Positions 12,414 through 23,159 of a DNA stretch of 64,000 nucleotides are shown here, piece after piece. The position numbers were made by a program, and so were the translations under genes. A model generated the notes under the pieces. That model was not told where the DNA came from and ran no database searches. It saw only the letters and a list, made by a program, of their open reading frames with translations. How positions within the stretch are numbered: position 1 is the stretch's first letter; each line of letters starts with the position of its first letter. Source of the DNA: Bagarius yarrelli (Eukaryota; Chordata; Actinopteri; Siluriformes; Sisoridae); contig VCAZ01000008.1 in NCBI GenBank assembly GCA_005784505.1, positions 10,056,263 through 10,120,262 of the forward strand, written 5' to 3'.

Positions 12414-12450
12414 TATATATATACACACACACGCGCGCGCACACACACAT
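12338..12450. repeat. (CTAT)/(AT)n/(AC)/(GC) compound tract
   Basis: 'ctatctctat' words lead into (AT)n from about 12353 to 12420, then 'acacacac', 'gcgcgcgc' and 'acacacac' to 12450. It lies about 400 bases downstream of exon 1 in the direction of transcription. Confidence 0.92.
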
Positions 12451-12828
12451 ACAAAGCTCCGGTATGGCTGCTCGTGCTTGCTTTCTCTCTCTCGCGAGCG
12501 AACAAAGCCGAGATGAGAACAATCGGGTCTCGACACTAAGGTTCCGATTCGCAACACAAAAGTGGCCCCAAATTTTACAAATTCATCAAAGAAAATCATG
12601 CATTAAATCGTGCATTCTAAAAACAAGAAGCAGCTTGGAACAAATCCGGACTAAAAGTCGTAGCTTTTTTGCACACACACACACACACAAACCTAAAAAA
12701 TCCGGAGCGTTTCCGTCACCGTCACCTCGTGCAACACAAAAACAAGTTTTTGCTTTTTTTCCCGATCGGAAACAAAATATCGCGCAAAGCGCTACAACAC
12801 AAAGGTGCGCCGCACGAGCCGCACTTAC

Positions 12829-12876
12829 ATCTCTTCTCTTGTGGATGATGTTCCTCTTCGGTCTGTCTTTGCTCAT
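12829..12876 (-). CDS. jarid2: JARID2 first coding exon (16 codons)
   Basis: Seen: read on the minus strand, an ATG at 12876-12874 opens MSKDRPKRNIIHKRRD (16 residues) and is followed directly by GTAAGT, a consensus splice donor (GT at 12828-12827). The start has A at -3, a fair Kozak context. Known: vertebrate JARID2 begins MSKERPKRNIIQKKYD, so 12 of 16 positions agree and the differences are E4D, Q12H, K14R and Y15R. JARID2 is a nuclear accessory subunit of Polycomb repressive complex 2, with a catalytically dead JmjC domain, an ARID domain and a zinc finger; it helps recruit and tune EZH2. None of those domains lies in this exon; they must follow further down the minus strand, outside the window. 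Inference: the gene runs toward position 1, and this is jarid2a or jarid2b, which cannot be told apart here. The same frame stays open upstream to 12993, but only the internal ATG gives the family N-terminus. An accidental match is unlikely because the start, peptide and donor all coincide. Confidence 0.78.
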
Positions 12877-13511
12877 CCTGCGATCCAATCCCAAAAAAAA
12901 AAGAAGAAAATGTCGCGGAAAGATCAAAGAGCTACATGAATTTTTTCCCCCTCTGGTTCCGATTTCCCCGCGTGCGTCCTCTTTAACACGCAAAAGGAAG
13001 GGGAAAAAAGGCGATTTAAATCCCCCGGTGGTGCAGCAGCAGCAGCAGCAGTTCTGCCTCGCGCTCAGCTATTTTTCTTCCTCCGTTCAGCTCGTACTTC
13101 CTCGTGCGATTGGGTATTTCTCCCGTTAAAAAAAAAAAAAAAAAATCCACTTATACACACGCACGCGCGCGCGCACGGAAGGGAACAAAAAAAAAAAAGA
13201 AAAACACGTGTATAAATAAATCAAACGTAGAAAGAAAAAACGCTCGTGGTGAGAAAGGAAGACCGGGAGAAAGAGCTGCGTCTCGTGCGCCTCATAGTTA
13301 GAAACAACTCGCAACAACAATAACTTCCATTAGTGAAAGAGATGTGGCGCGTGCACGGCCCGCCTCTCAAACACACAAAGCTCAAAGTCACATCTTTGTC
13401 TATGTGGGGTAAAAAAAAAAAAATAACTAATGCCCTCGGATAAGACAGACGCGAGGTGCAGAAATATTTTTTTAATTGCTCTTAATTTTTTTCGTCCGGA
13501 GCGCGATGTGT

Positions 13512-13520
<9 letters not shown>
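12877..13520 (-). promoter_or_regulatory. jarid2: Probable jarid2 5' UTR and CpG-rich promoter
   Basis: This stretch lies directly upstream of the exon-1 ATG and is visibly richer in CpG than the surrounding AT-rich DNA. On the minus strand it holds a CCAAT core at 13113-13109, a palindromic E-box CACGTG at 13205-13210, and a GC-box-like GGCGGG around 13357-13366. A (CAG)n run of about six units (13033-13051) would lie in or near the 5' UTR. No TATA box sits at a sensible minus-strand position, as expected for a CpG-type promoter. The transcription start cannot be fixed from sequence alone. Confidence 0.5.
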
Positions 13521-13564
<44 letters not shown>

Positions 13565-13621
13565 TTCTCTCTCTCACTAACTCAGTCCAGTGCCACAGCT
13601 AATCTGAGAGACGGGGTTCGT

Positions 13622-13660
<39 letters not shown>
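13515..13660. repeat. Two (CT)n tracts upstream of the promoter
   Basis: (CT)n at 13515-13580 and 13624-13659 on the plus strand, that is (GA)n relative to jarid2, about 640-780 bases upstream of its ATG. Confidence 0.9.
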
Positions 13661-13663
<3 letters not shown>

Positions 13664-13847
13664 ACATACATTCAGACTCAGCCCATCACTACACATGCAC
13701 GCATGCCGCAGCGGGAAGTTTAAAAGGACTCGTGAGTTAGGGATCGGGTCAAAATGTCCTCACTGAAGTGAAATGAACAGAAATTATTACGAAACATCGG
13801 TTCCTGTTTAGGGACGAATTCCTAATTAAATTTCAATTAAAAAAAGA

Positions 13848-13998
13848 AAGATTGTGGCTTCGATTCCCAGCACTACCAAGTTACCACTGTTGGGCCCCTG
13901 AGCAAGGCCCTTAACCCCCAATTACTCAGTTGTATAAGAGATAAATGTAACTTTGGATAAGGACGTGTGGGCAAATGCTGTAAATGTAAATGTGTGTA
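13848..13998 (+). repeat. SINE family A, head truncated
   Basis: Starts in the B box ('gcttcgattcccagcac') and continues through 'ttgggcccctgagcaaggc' and a tail ending 'ggcaaatgctgtaaatg'. The A-box part is missing. Confidence 0.85.
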
Positions 13999-14211
13999 AA
14001 TTTGCCTAGAATTAAATACTGAATTGATGGAGGACTGTCAATAGGGGGCGCTGGGGGCACCGCCCCAACCGCAGGTGAAGAAATTTTATATTAACATTAA
14101 GTGAAAAGTAACGTATCGCGAATTAGTAACAGAATAAAAGCACTGAGTTGTACGAGCTCTCGGTTAGTCATGTTAGCATTTATTTATTTAAGTTTTTAAA
14201 GCTATTTCTTT

Positions 14212-14340
14212 TTGCATTTTCGCCTTTATTGGTAGGACAGGACAGAAAGATGAACCAGGGGGACGGGGGTGGGACCCGAGGAGACCCGAGCCCGAATCGG
14301 ACCCGGGTCACCGGAGCACATGTGAGTTGCTGTGTGTATG
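14212..14340 (-). repeat. tRNA-derived SINE, family C
   Basis: The reversed element shows tail 'cgcctttattggtagg' and reversed B box 'cggacccgggtcaccgg'. The same family is seen at 30.39 kb (minus) and 31.79 kb (plus). Confidence 0.7.
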
Positions 14341-15194
14341 TAAGTCCTTAGTCTTAGTCTGAGACGTCATACCACGGACCGCTGGCGGAATTTCTGATGT
14401 TTAGCTGGAGAGTTCAGGAGTTTCGAGGCCTTTCTCTCATTGGTTAAAGTATACAGGATTTCCGGGTGTTCCGTGTGTTGTTTAGCCATTCGACTGTAAA
14501 CGAACCAAAGTCTGATAGTTGTGTTTACAGCAGTGGCAATAAGCATTAATTAAGATTTTTGTTTCTACTGTAAACATCTGTAATTTGTTTGTAGATGTTG
14601 TTAAACCTGATTTTTTTTGTCAATGATCTATTTAACATTTCTTTAATCCTTTTTTATCTGTCGTTTCATTTTGATTGCTTAAAGTGTTATGAAGAAACCG
14701 AAACGTTTGCTGTAAAGTTGTCGTATCCACAGTAGCTTTGTGTGCCAAACACCGCAACCTGAAGGAAATGAGTCACGTAAGCTGAACTACCGATAAACAT
14801 GAATGAGTGTGAGGGCGAATGAAGAAGAGATGATTTACAAAGAAATGTGTCACATCATGCGGGAAATCAATATCGACTGATTCCATCCTCCTCGTCCTCA
14901 TCATCATTATTATCATGGGTAAAAGGACAGCAGCCGTCACATCCTGGAATGAATGACTATGACATGGTGAGTTAATAAATGTGTTATGATTAGTTGCAAA
15001 TTTCACTTTAGCGTCGTACTGGTATGTTGGAATTTACACGTTGCCTAAAGAGCCTTTTTAAGCATTGTTTTTATTAGTACGTCTTTACAACACAATAAAT
15101 ATTAGTGTGTTCATTATATTAAGTGACTTGTACACTATTCTTTTCCAAAGCTTCTGTTGAGACATAGACATACTGTATATATACAGGACATTAT

Positions 15195-15990
15195 CTATAA
15201 ACACACACAATGATGTCACCCAGATAGGGATGGGTTTCACTATGAGTCTGGGTTCTTTTAAGGTTTATGTCATCCACACAGGGGGTTTGTTCTTGCCTTT
15301 TATGCAACGATATTTCTGCTAGTCTATCATTTAATTAGTTGAATTTTACAGAGTATCTATCTCCTAAACCCCATCCCCCAAAAATTGCCTACCTGGGATA
15401 TCTGTCAAGTCAAGTCAAGTTAAGTCACCTTTATTTCTATAGCGCTTTTAACAATCAAAGCAGCTTTACAGAAATACATCAGAAACCACAATATTAAACA
15501 TTCATTTAAACACTCAATTTGATTGATATTTATAAATTTAGAGTCCTAAGCAAGTCAGCGGCATTCTGTGACAGAATGGAGAAAAAAACCTTGGGAGAAA
15601 CCAGGCTCAGACGGGGGGTCAGTTCTCCTCTGACCAGATAAACCAGTAGGTTATTCTATACTGCAGCAAAGTTTCTGTGGTCTTGTCCGGATGGCCGTCT
15701 AGAAGACAAGATCATCAATAAGAAACTGCCTTATTTTCTCCGGGTGATGGTGGCGACGGTGAGCTCGGAATAACAAAGAACAGACATATGTTAGTGTAGA
15801 TTCCATTCGACTTCTGATATAGAAATATATTGAGTGTTAAAGGCGGTGTTCCCCGGTTCCGGTTGATTTGAATAATGAAAATGTGTTTATTATGTGTAAT
15901 CCAGGTTAAAGAGATGTGTCTTTAATCTAGTTTTAAACTGGCAGAGTGTGTCTGCCTCCCAAACAGGGCAGGCAAAATTATTCCAGTCTG
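15195..15990. repeat. Teleost interspersed repeat with 'tatagcgcttttaac' end
   Basis: Seen: a 'tcacccagatagggatggg' block (15215), then 'caagtcaagtcaagttaag' and 'cctttatttctatagcgct' (15430), then 'ccttgggagaaaccaggct' (15590). The stretch 15430-15475 is the reverse complement of the end of the repeat at 25.05-25.25 kb, so both belong to one family. These words are widespread in teleost genomes. The class is uncertain. Confidence 0.6.
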
Positions 15991-16084
15991 TCTGCCCACC
16001 TTTCTATGGCAGAACTGGGCCTGTTACACAGGAATTTTCAATAAGTAGAAAGTAGTATAAGAATAAATTTAATATCAAATTTAA

Positions 16085-16240
16085 AGTTGCGACATTTAGT
16101 AAACTTCCTTATCCAGAGTGACTTACATTTATCTTATTTATACAACTGAGCAATTAGGGGTTAAGGGCCTTGCTCAGGGGCCCAGCAGAGGTGCCTTTAG
16201 GCCCAACACCTGAAACATGAGCCACCATCTCCCCCCGAAT
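16085..16240 (-). repeat. SINE family A copy
   Basis: Reversed tail 'ccttatccagagtgactta', body 'aagggccttgctcaggggc' and a shortened reversed head ending 'gagccaccatc'. Confidence 0.85.
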
Positions 16241-16439
16241 AAATGATTTTCTGGCCATAAGTCTGATTAAAAATAAGTCAGGACACTGTTGGCTTTTAAT
16301 GTGCAAATTGCACAATCTAAGTCCCATGCAGTGTCCCTGCCATACAGAGAAAGAAACACGGAAGACACTAAAGGCAGAATTTACGTGTAGTCACTTATAA
16401 TTATAATATGACTTGCAGCTGACAACAGTAAAGTAACAG

Positions 16440-16622
16440 GGAAAGTGGTAGCATAGTGGTTAAGGTGTTGGACTGCTAATTGGAAGATTGGGGTTTGATT
16501 CCCAGCAGCAGTTACCACCATTGGGCCTCTGAGCCTTTAAACCCCAAAGCATTTAACCCCCCAGTTGTATAAATAAGACAATGTAAGTCGCTCTGGATAA
16601 GGACGTCTGCCAAATGCTGTAA
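16440..16622 (+). repeat. SINE family A copy, full length
   Basis: Complete order: 'gtggtagcatagtggttaa' A box, 'gggtttgattcccagc' B box, body, 'cgctctggataaggacgtc' tail and 'ccaaatgctgtaa' end. It has a small internal duplication of the 'taaaccccaaag' region. Confidence 0.88.
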
Positions 16623-16712
16623 CAGTGGCCGACTGGCAGCGGTGAGGCTTCAACCCTGGTTTTCCTGGTCTACCAATCAACAACCTAGCGCCTTAACCAC
16701 CACTGCCCTATC
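16623..16712 (-). repeat. SINE family B head fragment
   Basis: Reversed tRNA-like head only: 'gaggcttcaaccctgg' B box and 'agcgccttaaccaccac' A-box side. It directly abuts the preceding family-A SINE. Confidence 0.65.
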
Positions 16713-16926
16713 AGCAAAATCGATTATATATCATAGGTTTGTAGTTACGCACTAGTGCAGAATGATCGAAAGCATCAGTCAAAAGTCATGAATGCCGACA
16801 TAACCGCTCACACCGCAGTGGCGTCGTAAAACGTCTGACCTGTGCTGGATTTAATACCCCATACAGTATCGAGGTGGAAGATCTGATTCCATGCGCTTTG
16901 TGCTGTTCACACTCTCGAGTAAATGT

Positions 16927-17230
16927 AATAAAAATGCCTTTATTCTGTCACATATATTTTTTACAGAACAGTGAAATTCTTTTTTTCGCATATGCCATCT
17001 TAGTAAGTTGGGGGTCAGAGTGCAGGGTCAGCTATGATACAGCGCCCCTGGAGCAGGAAGGGTTAAGGGTCTTGCTCAATGACCCAACTGTGGTTAGCTT
17101 TCCAGTGGCGGGGCTTGAACCCAGGTGTTTCTGCTCTTCAGATCAACAGTTGGCTGTGGTAGAACTTGAACCCAGGTCTTCCTGGTCTTCAGATCAGGAA
17201 CTTAGCGCCTTAACCATTTGAGCCACCACA
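16927..17230 (-). repeat. SINE family B with duplicated head
   Basis: Reversed tail and body as in the 9.13 kb copy. The reversed B box 'cttgaacccaggt' then occurs twice (about 17111 and 17166), each followed by a 'tcttcagatca' word, before the terminal 'ccttaaccatttgagcc'. An apparent 115-residue plus-strand frame over it is spurious. Confidence 0.82.
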
Positions 17231-17534
17231 TCACATGTGGGCAAAAGAATTCGGATTGGGATCACGTTAGCCTACAGTGTAAGCGTAGCCTAACTGTCTT
17301 TACGAAATGATTGACGACTGATTAAGACTTCTATCTAACAGGTCCTCATCAGTATCTGACTATAGCGTGAGAAATGCTGCAGCAACTTAGCACAGTATAG
17401 TTGTTTTTTGCTAATGGCTAGTAAAATAACGTAACGAATTAGCCGAGGGTTAATTTTTCCTTCAACCTGCTGATAGATTCGGATGTGTGAGGTGATGACA
17501 TGCACTATACACACATGCACTATATTACAGGCAT

Positions 17535-17860
17535 CGAGTGATTCGCACCTCTTTTTTTGCCTGAACTAAAAGCTTTCCCTGCTGCAGGATTTGGCCTCCG
17601 CTTGAGCAGGATCAAAGCTGCCAAGCTGGCCGTGAGCTCGATGAACACAACTCATGATGGATCGATAACTTAAAGATGAATAATTTAATTGCTGCCCGGT
17701 GTTGCCGAGATATCGTGTATCCCATTAAATCGCCTGGCCTGTAAAAGCCAATTGGAAGGAGTTTAACGGTGTCGGCTGCGCTCCGGCTTGTTCAATCGAT
17801 AATAAACTGCAGGAAGGAGAGAGGGCAATTATAGAGGAGCAGTTCCGTTCATTTTGGCTC
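17535..17860. promoter_or_regulatory. Candidate conserved non-coding element
   Basis: Repeat-free, compositionally balanced DNA with homeobox-like 'taatttaattg' (17681-17691), 'cccattaaatcg' (about 17720), two 'atcgata' words (about 17661 and 17796) and palindrome-like GC-rich words. No exon signal is seen. It is proposed as regulatory from its appearance only. Confidence 0.35.
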
Positions 17861-18589
17861 AAAGTGAGACCAGATACCCGGCGAGAGAAGGAGCTGGTGG
17901 AGGAGGAGCATAACCTAAGTGGTCGGCTTTTCTATTTTCTGGATAAGAGCTGCATGACCAGCTGGTGGTGGTGGTGGCTGAAGGGCACAGAGTCGAATCT
18001 GATGAATGAGAATTTTATTTTGGAGATTTGGATCTTTAAGCGTGGTTTTTAGATAAAATAATTTTTTGGTAGTTTTGTTCTCATCATAGAGTGGCACAAA
18101 CTCTAAACTATTAGCAGCTAGTTGTTATCTGCTTGCATAATTTTACAGGCTAGTGAAAGTGACTGTGGAACAATTCTTCTTTACTCAATTGATTTTTAGT
18201 TTTATTTGACACTTCTGGGTTTTTGTTCTTTTACACACAGCAAATGGAGCCATTGAGTAGTTCACACTCATAAATGGGAAAATTTACATATCATGCTTAA
18301 AAACGCAAGGACAACGCTATTTGTGCCGTTTCCCTACTTTTCAAATCGCTCAGTCACTTGTGCTTCAGAGTCGTATGTCGTTGGAAAAACAAAACATGGA
18401 AAAATTACAACAAGGAAATTTCAGAAATGGATCTTCACTTTTGCTGGGACTCTGCTACAAAATGTATTTATGAGAACAAAATTGCTGAGGTTTTAGTGTG
18501 ATGGAAAAGCTAATTGGTTGGTTCTTGTCACATGACCTGCGGTCTGCTTCCGGCATTTAGAAAAATTGAGATATTTTTATTTTGGGAAG

Positions 18590-18948
18590 TGGTAGCTTAC
18601 TAGTAAAAGTGTTGGACTGATGCCTGGAAGATTATACCCAAGGTTCAATTCCTAGCCCCACCATGTTGCCACTGCTGTGCCCCTAAGCAAGGCCATTAAC
18701 CCCTAGACATTAAATACATTTACAGCAATTGGCAGCCACCCTTATTCAGAGTGACTCACTTTTATCTCTTTTTAGAGCTGGGCAATTTGGGGTTAAGGGC
18801 CTTGCTCAGGGGCCCAGCAGTGGTGGCTTGGTGGTACTGGGAATTGAACCCCAGTCTTTCAGGTATCAGTCCAACACCTTAACCACTAAGCCACCACTTC
18901 CATAGTCTAAATAAAGGCATCTGTCTAAATTCTGTAAATGTACTGTTA
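18590..18948 (+). repeat. SINE family A split by an inserted SINE
   Basis: The plus-strand head and body run from 18590 ('gtggtagcttactagtaaa') to about 18710 ('ccattaacccctagac'). The plus-strand tail resumes at about 18903 ('taaataaaggcatctgtct') and ends near 18945. The interval between is a minus-strand copy listed separately. Confidence 0.8.
18712..18902 (-). repeat. SINE family A inserted within another SINE
   Basis: Complete reversed copy: 'tttacagcaattggcagcc' tail end, 'ttggggttaagggccttgc' body, 'gggaattgaaccccag' B box and 'ccttaaccactaagccacc' A box. It is younger than the plus-strand copy that it interrupts. Confidence 0.85.
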
Positions 18949-19907
18949 TTTTGCTGTAGTGAACACATCTGGAAAAATCGAGCGTTTTGCAACACTTGCG
19001 CGTCAACGACTGCGTCGCTTTCTATTAGCGTGCATTTGCTGCGTGTCTTCATTTAAAATAACGAAAATGAATGCACAAAAATGTGATATTTGAACAGCTT
19101 CTTAGTCTCCAGTTTTCATCACACAGTTCTTCCACACCAGTGCAACCTCAGGCCAGATGTTGCGTTACAGACGTCCATAGCTGAAGACGTGTCTAATTTC
19201 TTCCTTAGGCTTAATATGAACGGATTTGTGTTTTAATTATTTCAGAGAGTTTAAGTCGTGTCCTGTTTGTATAAATTTCTTGGCATATTGGTGGAGCTGA
19301 TGAAATGATAGATCTGCCTCTGGGGGCTTTGGTGAAGGGGCTTTGTTTATCCGCTCTGCACATGGGTTTCATTTATTTACTTCTTTTTACAAGTGAAACA
19401 CTTTTTTTTTTTACAGCAGGCGGTGAAGCGGTAATGAAGATCTCCTCAAAGCTAAATCAATCCAAGGTCCCTGCTTTTTTTTTTGTGGCTTACTGGTGTA
19501 TAATTGTATACAAATTGTATATAATTAAGCTGAAACTGTAATTTAAATGCCTACTAAACATTTATGCTATAACATATCTGCCTGTGGTTATTAAATTAGT
19601 TCCAGCTGGTGGCTTTTTAGCGCGTTTAACTTCTTTGCAGAGGACCACCGATGTCCGATTTGTGCACGTGTGTGTGTGTGTGTGCACTTTCTGCAGCACA
19701 GACTGATTGACATTTAAGCCCAGAGGAAACACAAACCCTTTTACACACACTCACTTACGCACACCCAGGAAAGGGGGGGCCACCAGAAGCCTGTTGGTAA
19801 CACATTTCGCCTTTATCTGTGCATTTGCTTTCGTCTAAGTTTCCTGCTGTGATGCTGCACAGGCCTGTTTTACTGAGTCACTTTAAGTGGCAGTGTGTGT
19901 ACTTGTA

Positions 19908-19910
<3 letters not shown>

Positions 19911-19940
<30 letters not shown>
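19911..19940. repeat. (GT)n microsatellite
   Basis: A perfect GT run of about 15 units. Confidence 0.92.
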
Positions 19941-19942
<2 letters not shown>

Positions 19943-19944
19943 GC

Positions 19945-20365
19945 TACAGAAGCTCCAATCAGCCACAGGGCGCAGCGAGAGGCCAGGCCAGGCATTGATT
20001 AAAGCTTTCACTCTTAATACAACTAATTGTTCGGTGAGACAGAGCAGACAAGCTAATTCAGCGTGATGCAGGAAAGCCGTGAGCCGAGCTAATCACGACA
20101 GAAAAAAATCCATATTCATGTCAAAAAAAGGAAAATAAAATAAAGGAAAGCACCGCTCCGAGACAAGTTCCTCATCAGCGTTAATTGTTCAAACAAATTT
20201 CATTACAGAACACTTTAGAATCCTGAATGCTGTCCAATCGCGAGGCTAACTGTTGCCGCGAACAGCGTGTTTAACAGCCCCAGTGCAACATGATCGCGAT
20301 CCCCTTTGAGCCCGACTCTGAGGTGACTCCAGCAGACCGCAATTAGCGAGAAAAAACAGCGTAGC
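19945..20365. promoter_or_regulatory. Candidate conserved non-coding element
   Basis: About 400 bases of complex DNA between two GT tracts. It has AT-rich cores (TTGATTAAAG near 19997, 'ctaattgttcgg' near 20022, 'gctaattcagcg' near 20051, 'gttaattgttc' near 20180) and well-spaced CpGs. No reading frame resembles a protein. Inferred as regulatory on appearance. Confidence 0.35.
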
Positions 20366-20382
20366 TATTGGGGGGAAGGGAG

Positions 20383-20384
<2 letters not shown>

Positions 20385-20417
<33 letters not shown>
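20385..20417. repeat. (GT)n microsatellite
   Basis: A perfect GT run ending in 'gagagc'. Confidence 0.92.
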
Positions 20418-21544
20418 AGCAGGGTTGATGATGTGGGGGATGGGAAACACACAAAACACATTTTTCCTGGCTTTCTGAGACAAAACCGAGCATCGAGCGT
20501 TTAAAGAGCAGAGCACAGAAAGTGCAGTAAGACGCTTGTTTGGTCGAAGACGAGTTAACCGATGTCTCCCACACGGGATGATCTACTGAGACATGCCAAG
20601 ATCACAAACACACCCCTCACATCCCCAAGTGAGACGACTCCAGTCACAGTATAGCAACACTGATAATTAGACACCTTAAGTTTAAAAATCCCTGTGGAAG
20701 GAAACTTACAACAGGGGATTGCGTCAGGTAAACCATATGCAGGGTGTGTTTACTTTATCCAAAGACACTGAAGCTGAAACGATTGGAGCTGAGTAGATTT
20801 TAGAAAAAATGTTCTTTTAATAGTTGGGTTAACTGATTTGACTTTTGCTCCCACTCAAAAATCTCAGAAATTTATTTTTACTTCTCTAAATTTGCTGTCG
20901 TTTCTCCTTTATTATCAAATGTTAATGATGTAAATGTAGTTTTAATAATTAGTGTCCATCAAGTTGTGTATAATGAGATGTCGAGTCTCGCGATAGACTG
21001 CAGTCGTCTGAAGTTCGTACGTGAAACACGTTCATTTATTAAAGCGCCTTCAGTTCAGAAAATAACGACTGAAGAGGGAGAAGAAGTGAGAATATCAGTA
21101 GAGACAGAAACACACATGACCTCAACATTCAATCCGTTTATACACTCCAATGGAGAAAAACCAACAGTTCCATAATGTGACGTCTTCAATGTGACCAAAA
21201 CAAGTGCTGATATCAGTGTAGAGGACCTCCAGCTCCAACCTGAGGAAACATCTTACAGTAAAGTTTCATAATAATGACTATTAGAGAGATTCTGTAACTA
21301 TGGACACTTTAATCTTACTGTAAGTTACTATCACATCTCACACACTCACTACTTTACCCTCTTTTATTTATCTGTATTTTATGTAGCTGTGTTCGTTAAC
21401 ATTTATTCTGGATTCAGGGTTTTTCTCTTTATTTAATCAGATCCAGAGTAACTAATAACTCACAACTGGAGGAATCTCATCATTCCAGACTTTACTCATA
21501 TCACACTAATACTTTACTCTTACTTCATTTCTTGCACTTGGAAT

Positions 21545-21718
21545 ATTCCCTTATTTAGAGAGACTTACATTATATATATATATATTTTTTATACAACTGA
21601 GTAATTTGTTGGGGTCTTGCTCAGGGGCCCAGCAGTGGCAACATGGTGGTGCTGGAAATCGAACCCGATTTTCTAAATAGCAGTTTAAGACCTTAACCAC
21701 TGCGCTACCACTTTCCCG
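21545..21718 (-). repeat. SINE family A copy
   Basis: Reversed tail degraded with a small (TA)n, body 'ggggtcttgctcaggggcc', B box 'ggaaatcgaacccg' and A-box side 'ccttaaccactgcgctacc'. Confidence 0.85.
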
Positions 21719-22900
21719 TCATTATTTTAATGAATAGTTGTACTTTTGCTTAAGTTAAATTTTTGGCTACTCTACACACATCTGCATCTAAACTCAAAAT
21801 GTAACGACTTCAGTCGTCTCAATAATGTGCATGTAACTTAAAAAAATATTTATTAGTTTTAAGTCAAGGTTTTAAGTACCATAATTTATTCATTGTAAAA
21901 TATATAATATGCAAAGTAACTGTACTGTATTAATTTACTAGAAATTAACTCTACAAATTAAGCTACAAATCTACATTTTGAAAATGTTTGAATTGTTGAA
22001 CTTAATAAATCTATTCCAACTAAATTTGAGTTAATGTTAAACAACAGCAGCTCTGAATAAAAATACAGTTTAGAACAAAAACGACAAAGAATAATATTGA
22101 TAGCATGTATTTTTATCCTTTAACAGACAGCCAAATAAATTAAAGAAAAATTCACTAAGATGACATAGATATAGGCAGTGTGTGTAAAAATGATCATCAC
22201 AGTGTGTTCAAATTCTGTGACTGTTTATTAAATTGCTAAAACATTTATTAGCTCAAATTTCATAAGGTAAAAATGTTGATTTGGTGCTAGCTATAGGTCA
22301 CTGTTGTGAGTAAAATATGAAATATCTCTATGTAAATAGAAATAGCCGAAAAAACTGGTGATATTATAAATAACTAAATAGCTAAATTATTCAAACAGAA
22401 ATGTTGAATTAGAATGGTTTTTTAATATAAAATAAGAACTTTTTTTTACTTACAGATGAGAAAAGATGAACCAATAAACAACTGCAAGCATAAAAATCAT
22501 AATTAAGTAATTGGAATCATTTTTAAAAATTATTTTTTAATTTAGGCGGAAAACTTTTTTCAGCCAATTTTAATTTTAAAAAACGGAAAAAAATCAAATG
22601 CTTGTTGAGTGAAATTATATTATCCTGGATCTAAAATTTTCAAAAGTCAAATCAGTCAAAATAAAATGATTTAAAGACTTAATTGCGCCGTCCATCAAAA
22701 GTATGAAGTGTGTCACTTTTACGAAATTGCTCTCAAATATCATTTTTATTCTGATCAATCTGCATTGCTGATTAGTGAAAAGTCATTAAAGAACACAGGG
22801 ACAGGTGCAAGTAGCCAATGTGTGTGGTATGTGTGTGTGCCACACTTAAAAAAAGTCAGTGGCTTTGTATCCCGGCTGTGTTTAGGCTTTGCTGGCTGCA
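21719..22900. other. AT-rich stretch without a recognisable feature
   Basis: AT-rich DNA with scattered A and T runs. I see no exon, tandem array or identifiable transposon. Confidence 0.55.
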
Positions 22901-23159
22901 AACTGGCCGTGTCTCCTAGAAACAGCACCTAATTCATGTGACTGGCTGTTTTATCAGTTGGAGGACTGTTTAGACTGGATTGGGACACGTCCCACTAATC
23001 ACTCAACGTTTATCAGAAGAAAGATTTTGAGGTTTTTTTTGCACGCGTGTCCTACTGTACATCTGTTCACACATGGTTTGGCTAGCCAGATGCAGCCCCC
23101 CAGCTGGTCCAAGCGTTATTATGCACGTATGCGAGTTTAATGAATAAATTCCCCCCACG

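Larger units (their letters stand above)
1..12828 (-). other. jarid2: Putative jarid2 intron 1 (partial)
   Basis: Starting from the exon-1 donor at 12828, no second JARID2 exon (which should encode the acidic, tryptophan-containing continuation after residue 16) is visible on the minus strand down to position 1. The interval holds repeats and possible regulatory DNA only. JARID2 has a very long first intron in mammals, so a first intron of more than 12.8 kb is unsurprising. The assignment depends entirely on the exon-1 call. Confidence 0.6.

Noticed and set aside
12464..13129. 221-residue plus-strand frame across the promoter
   Set aside because: Runs antisense through exon 1 and low-complexity patches; no family resemblance.
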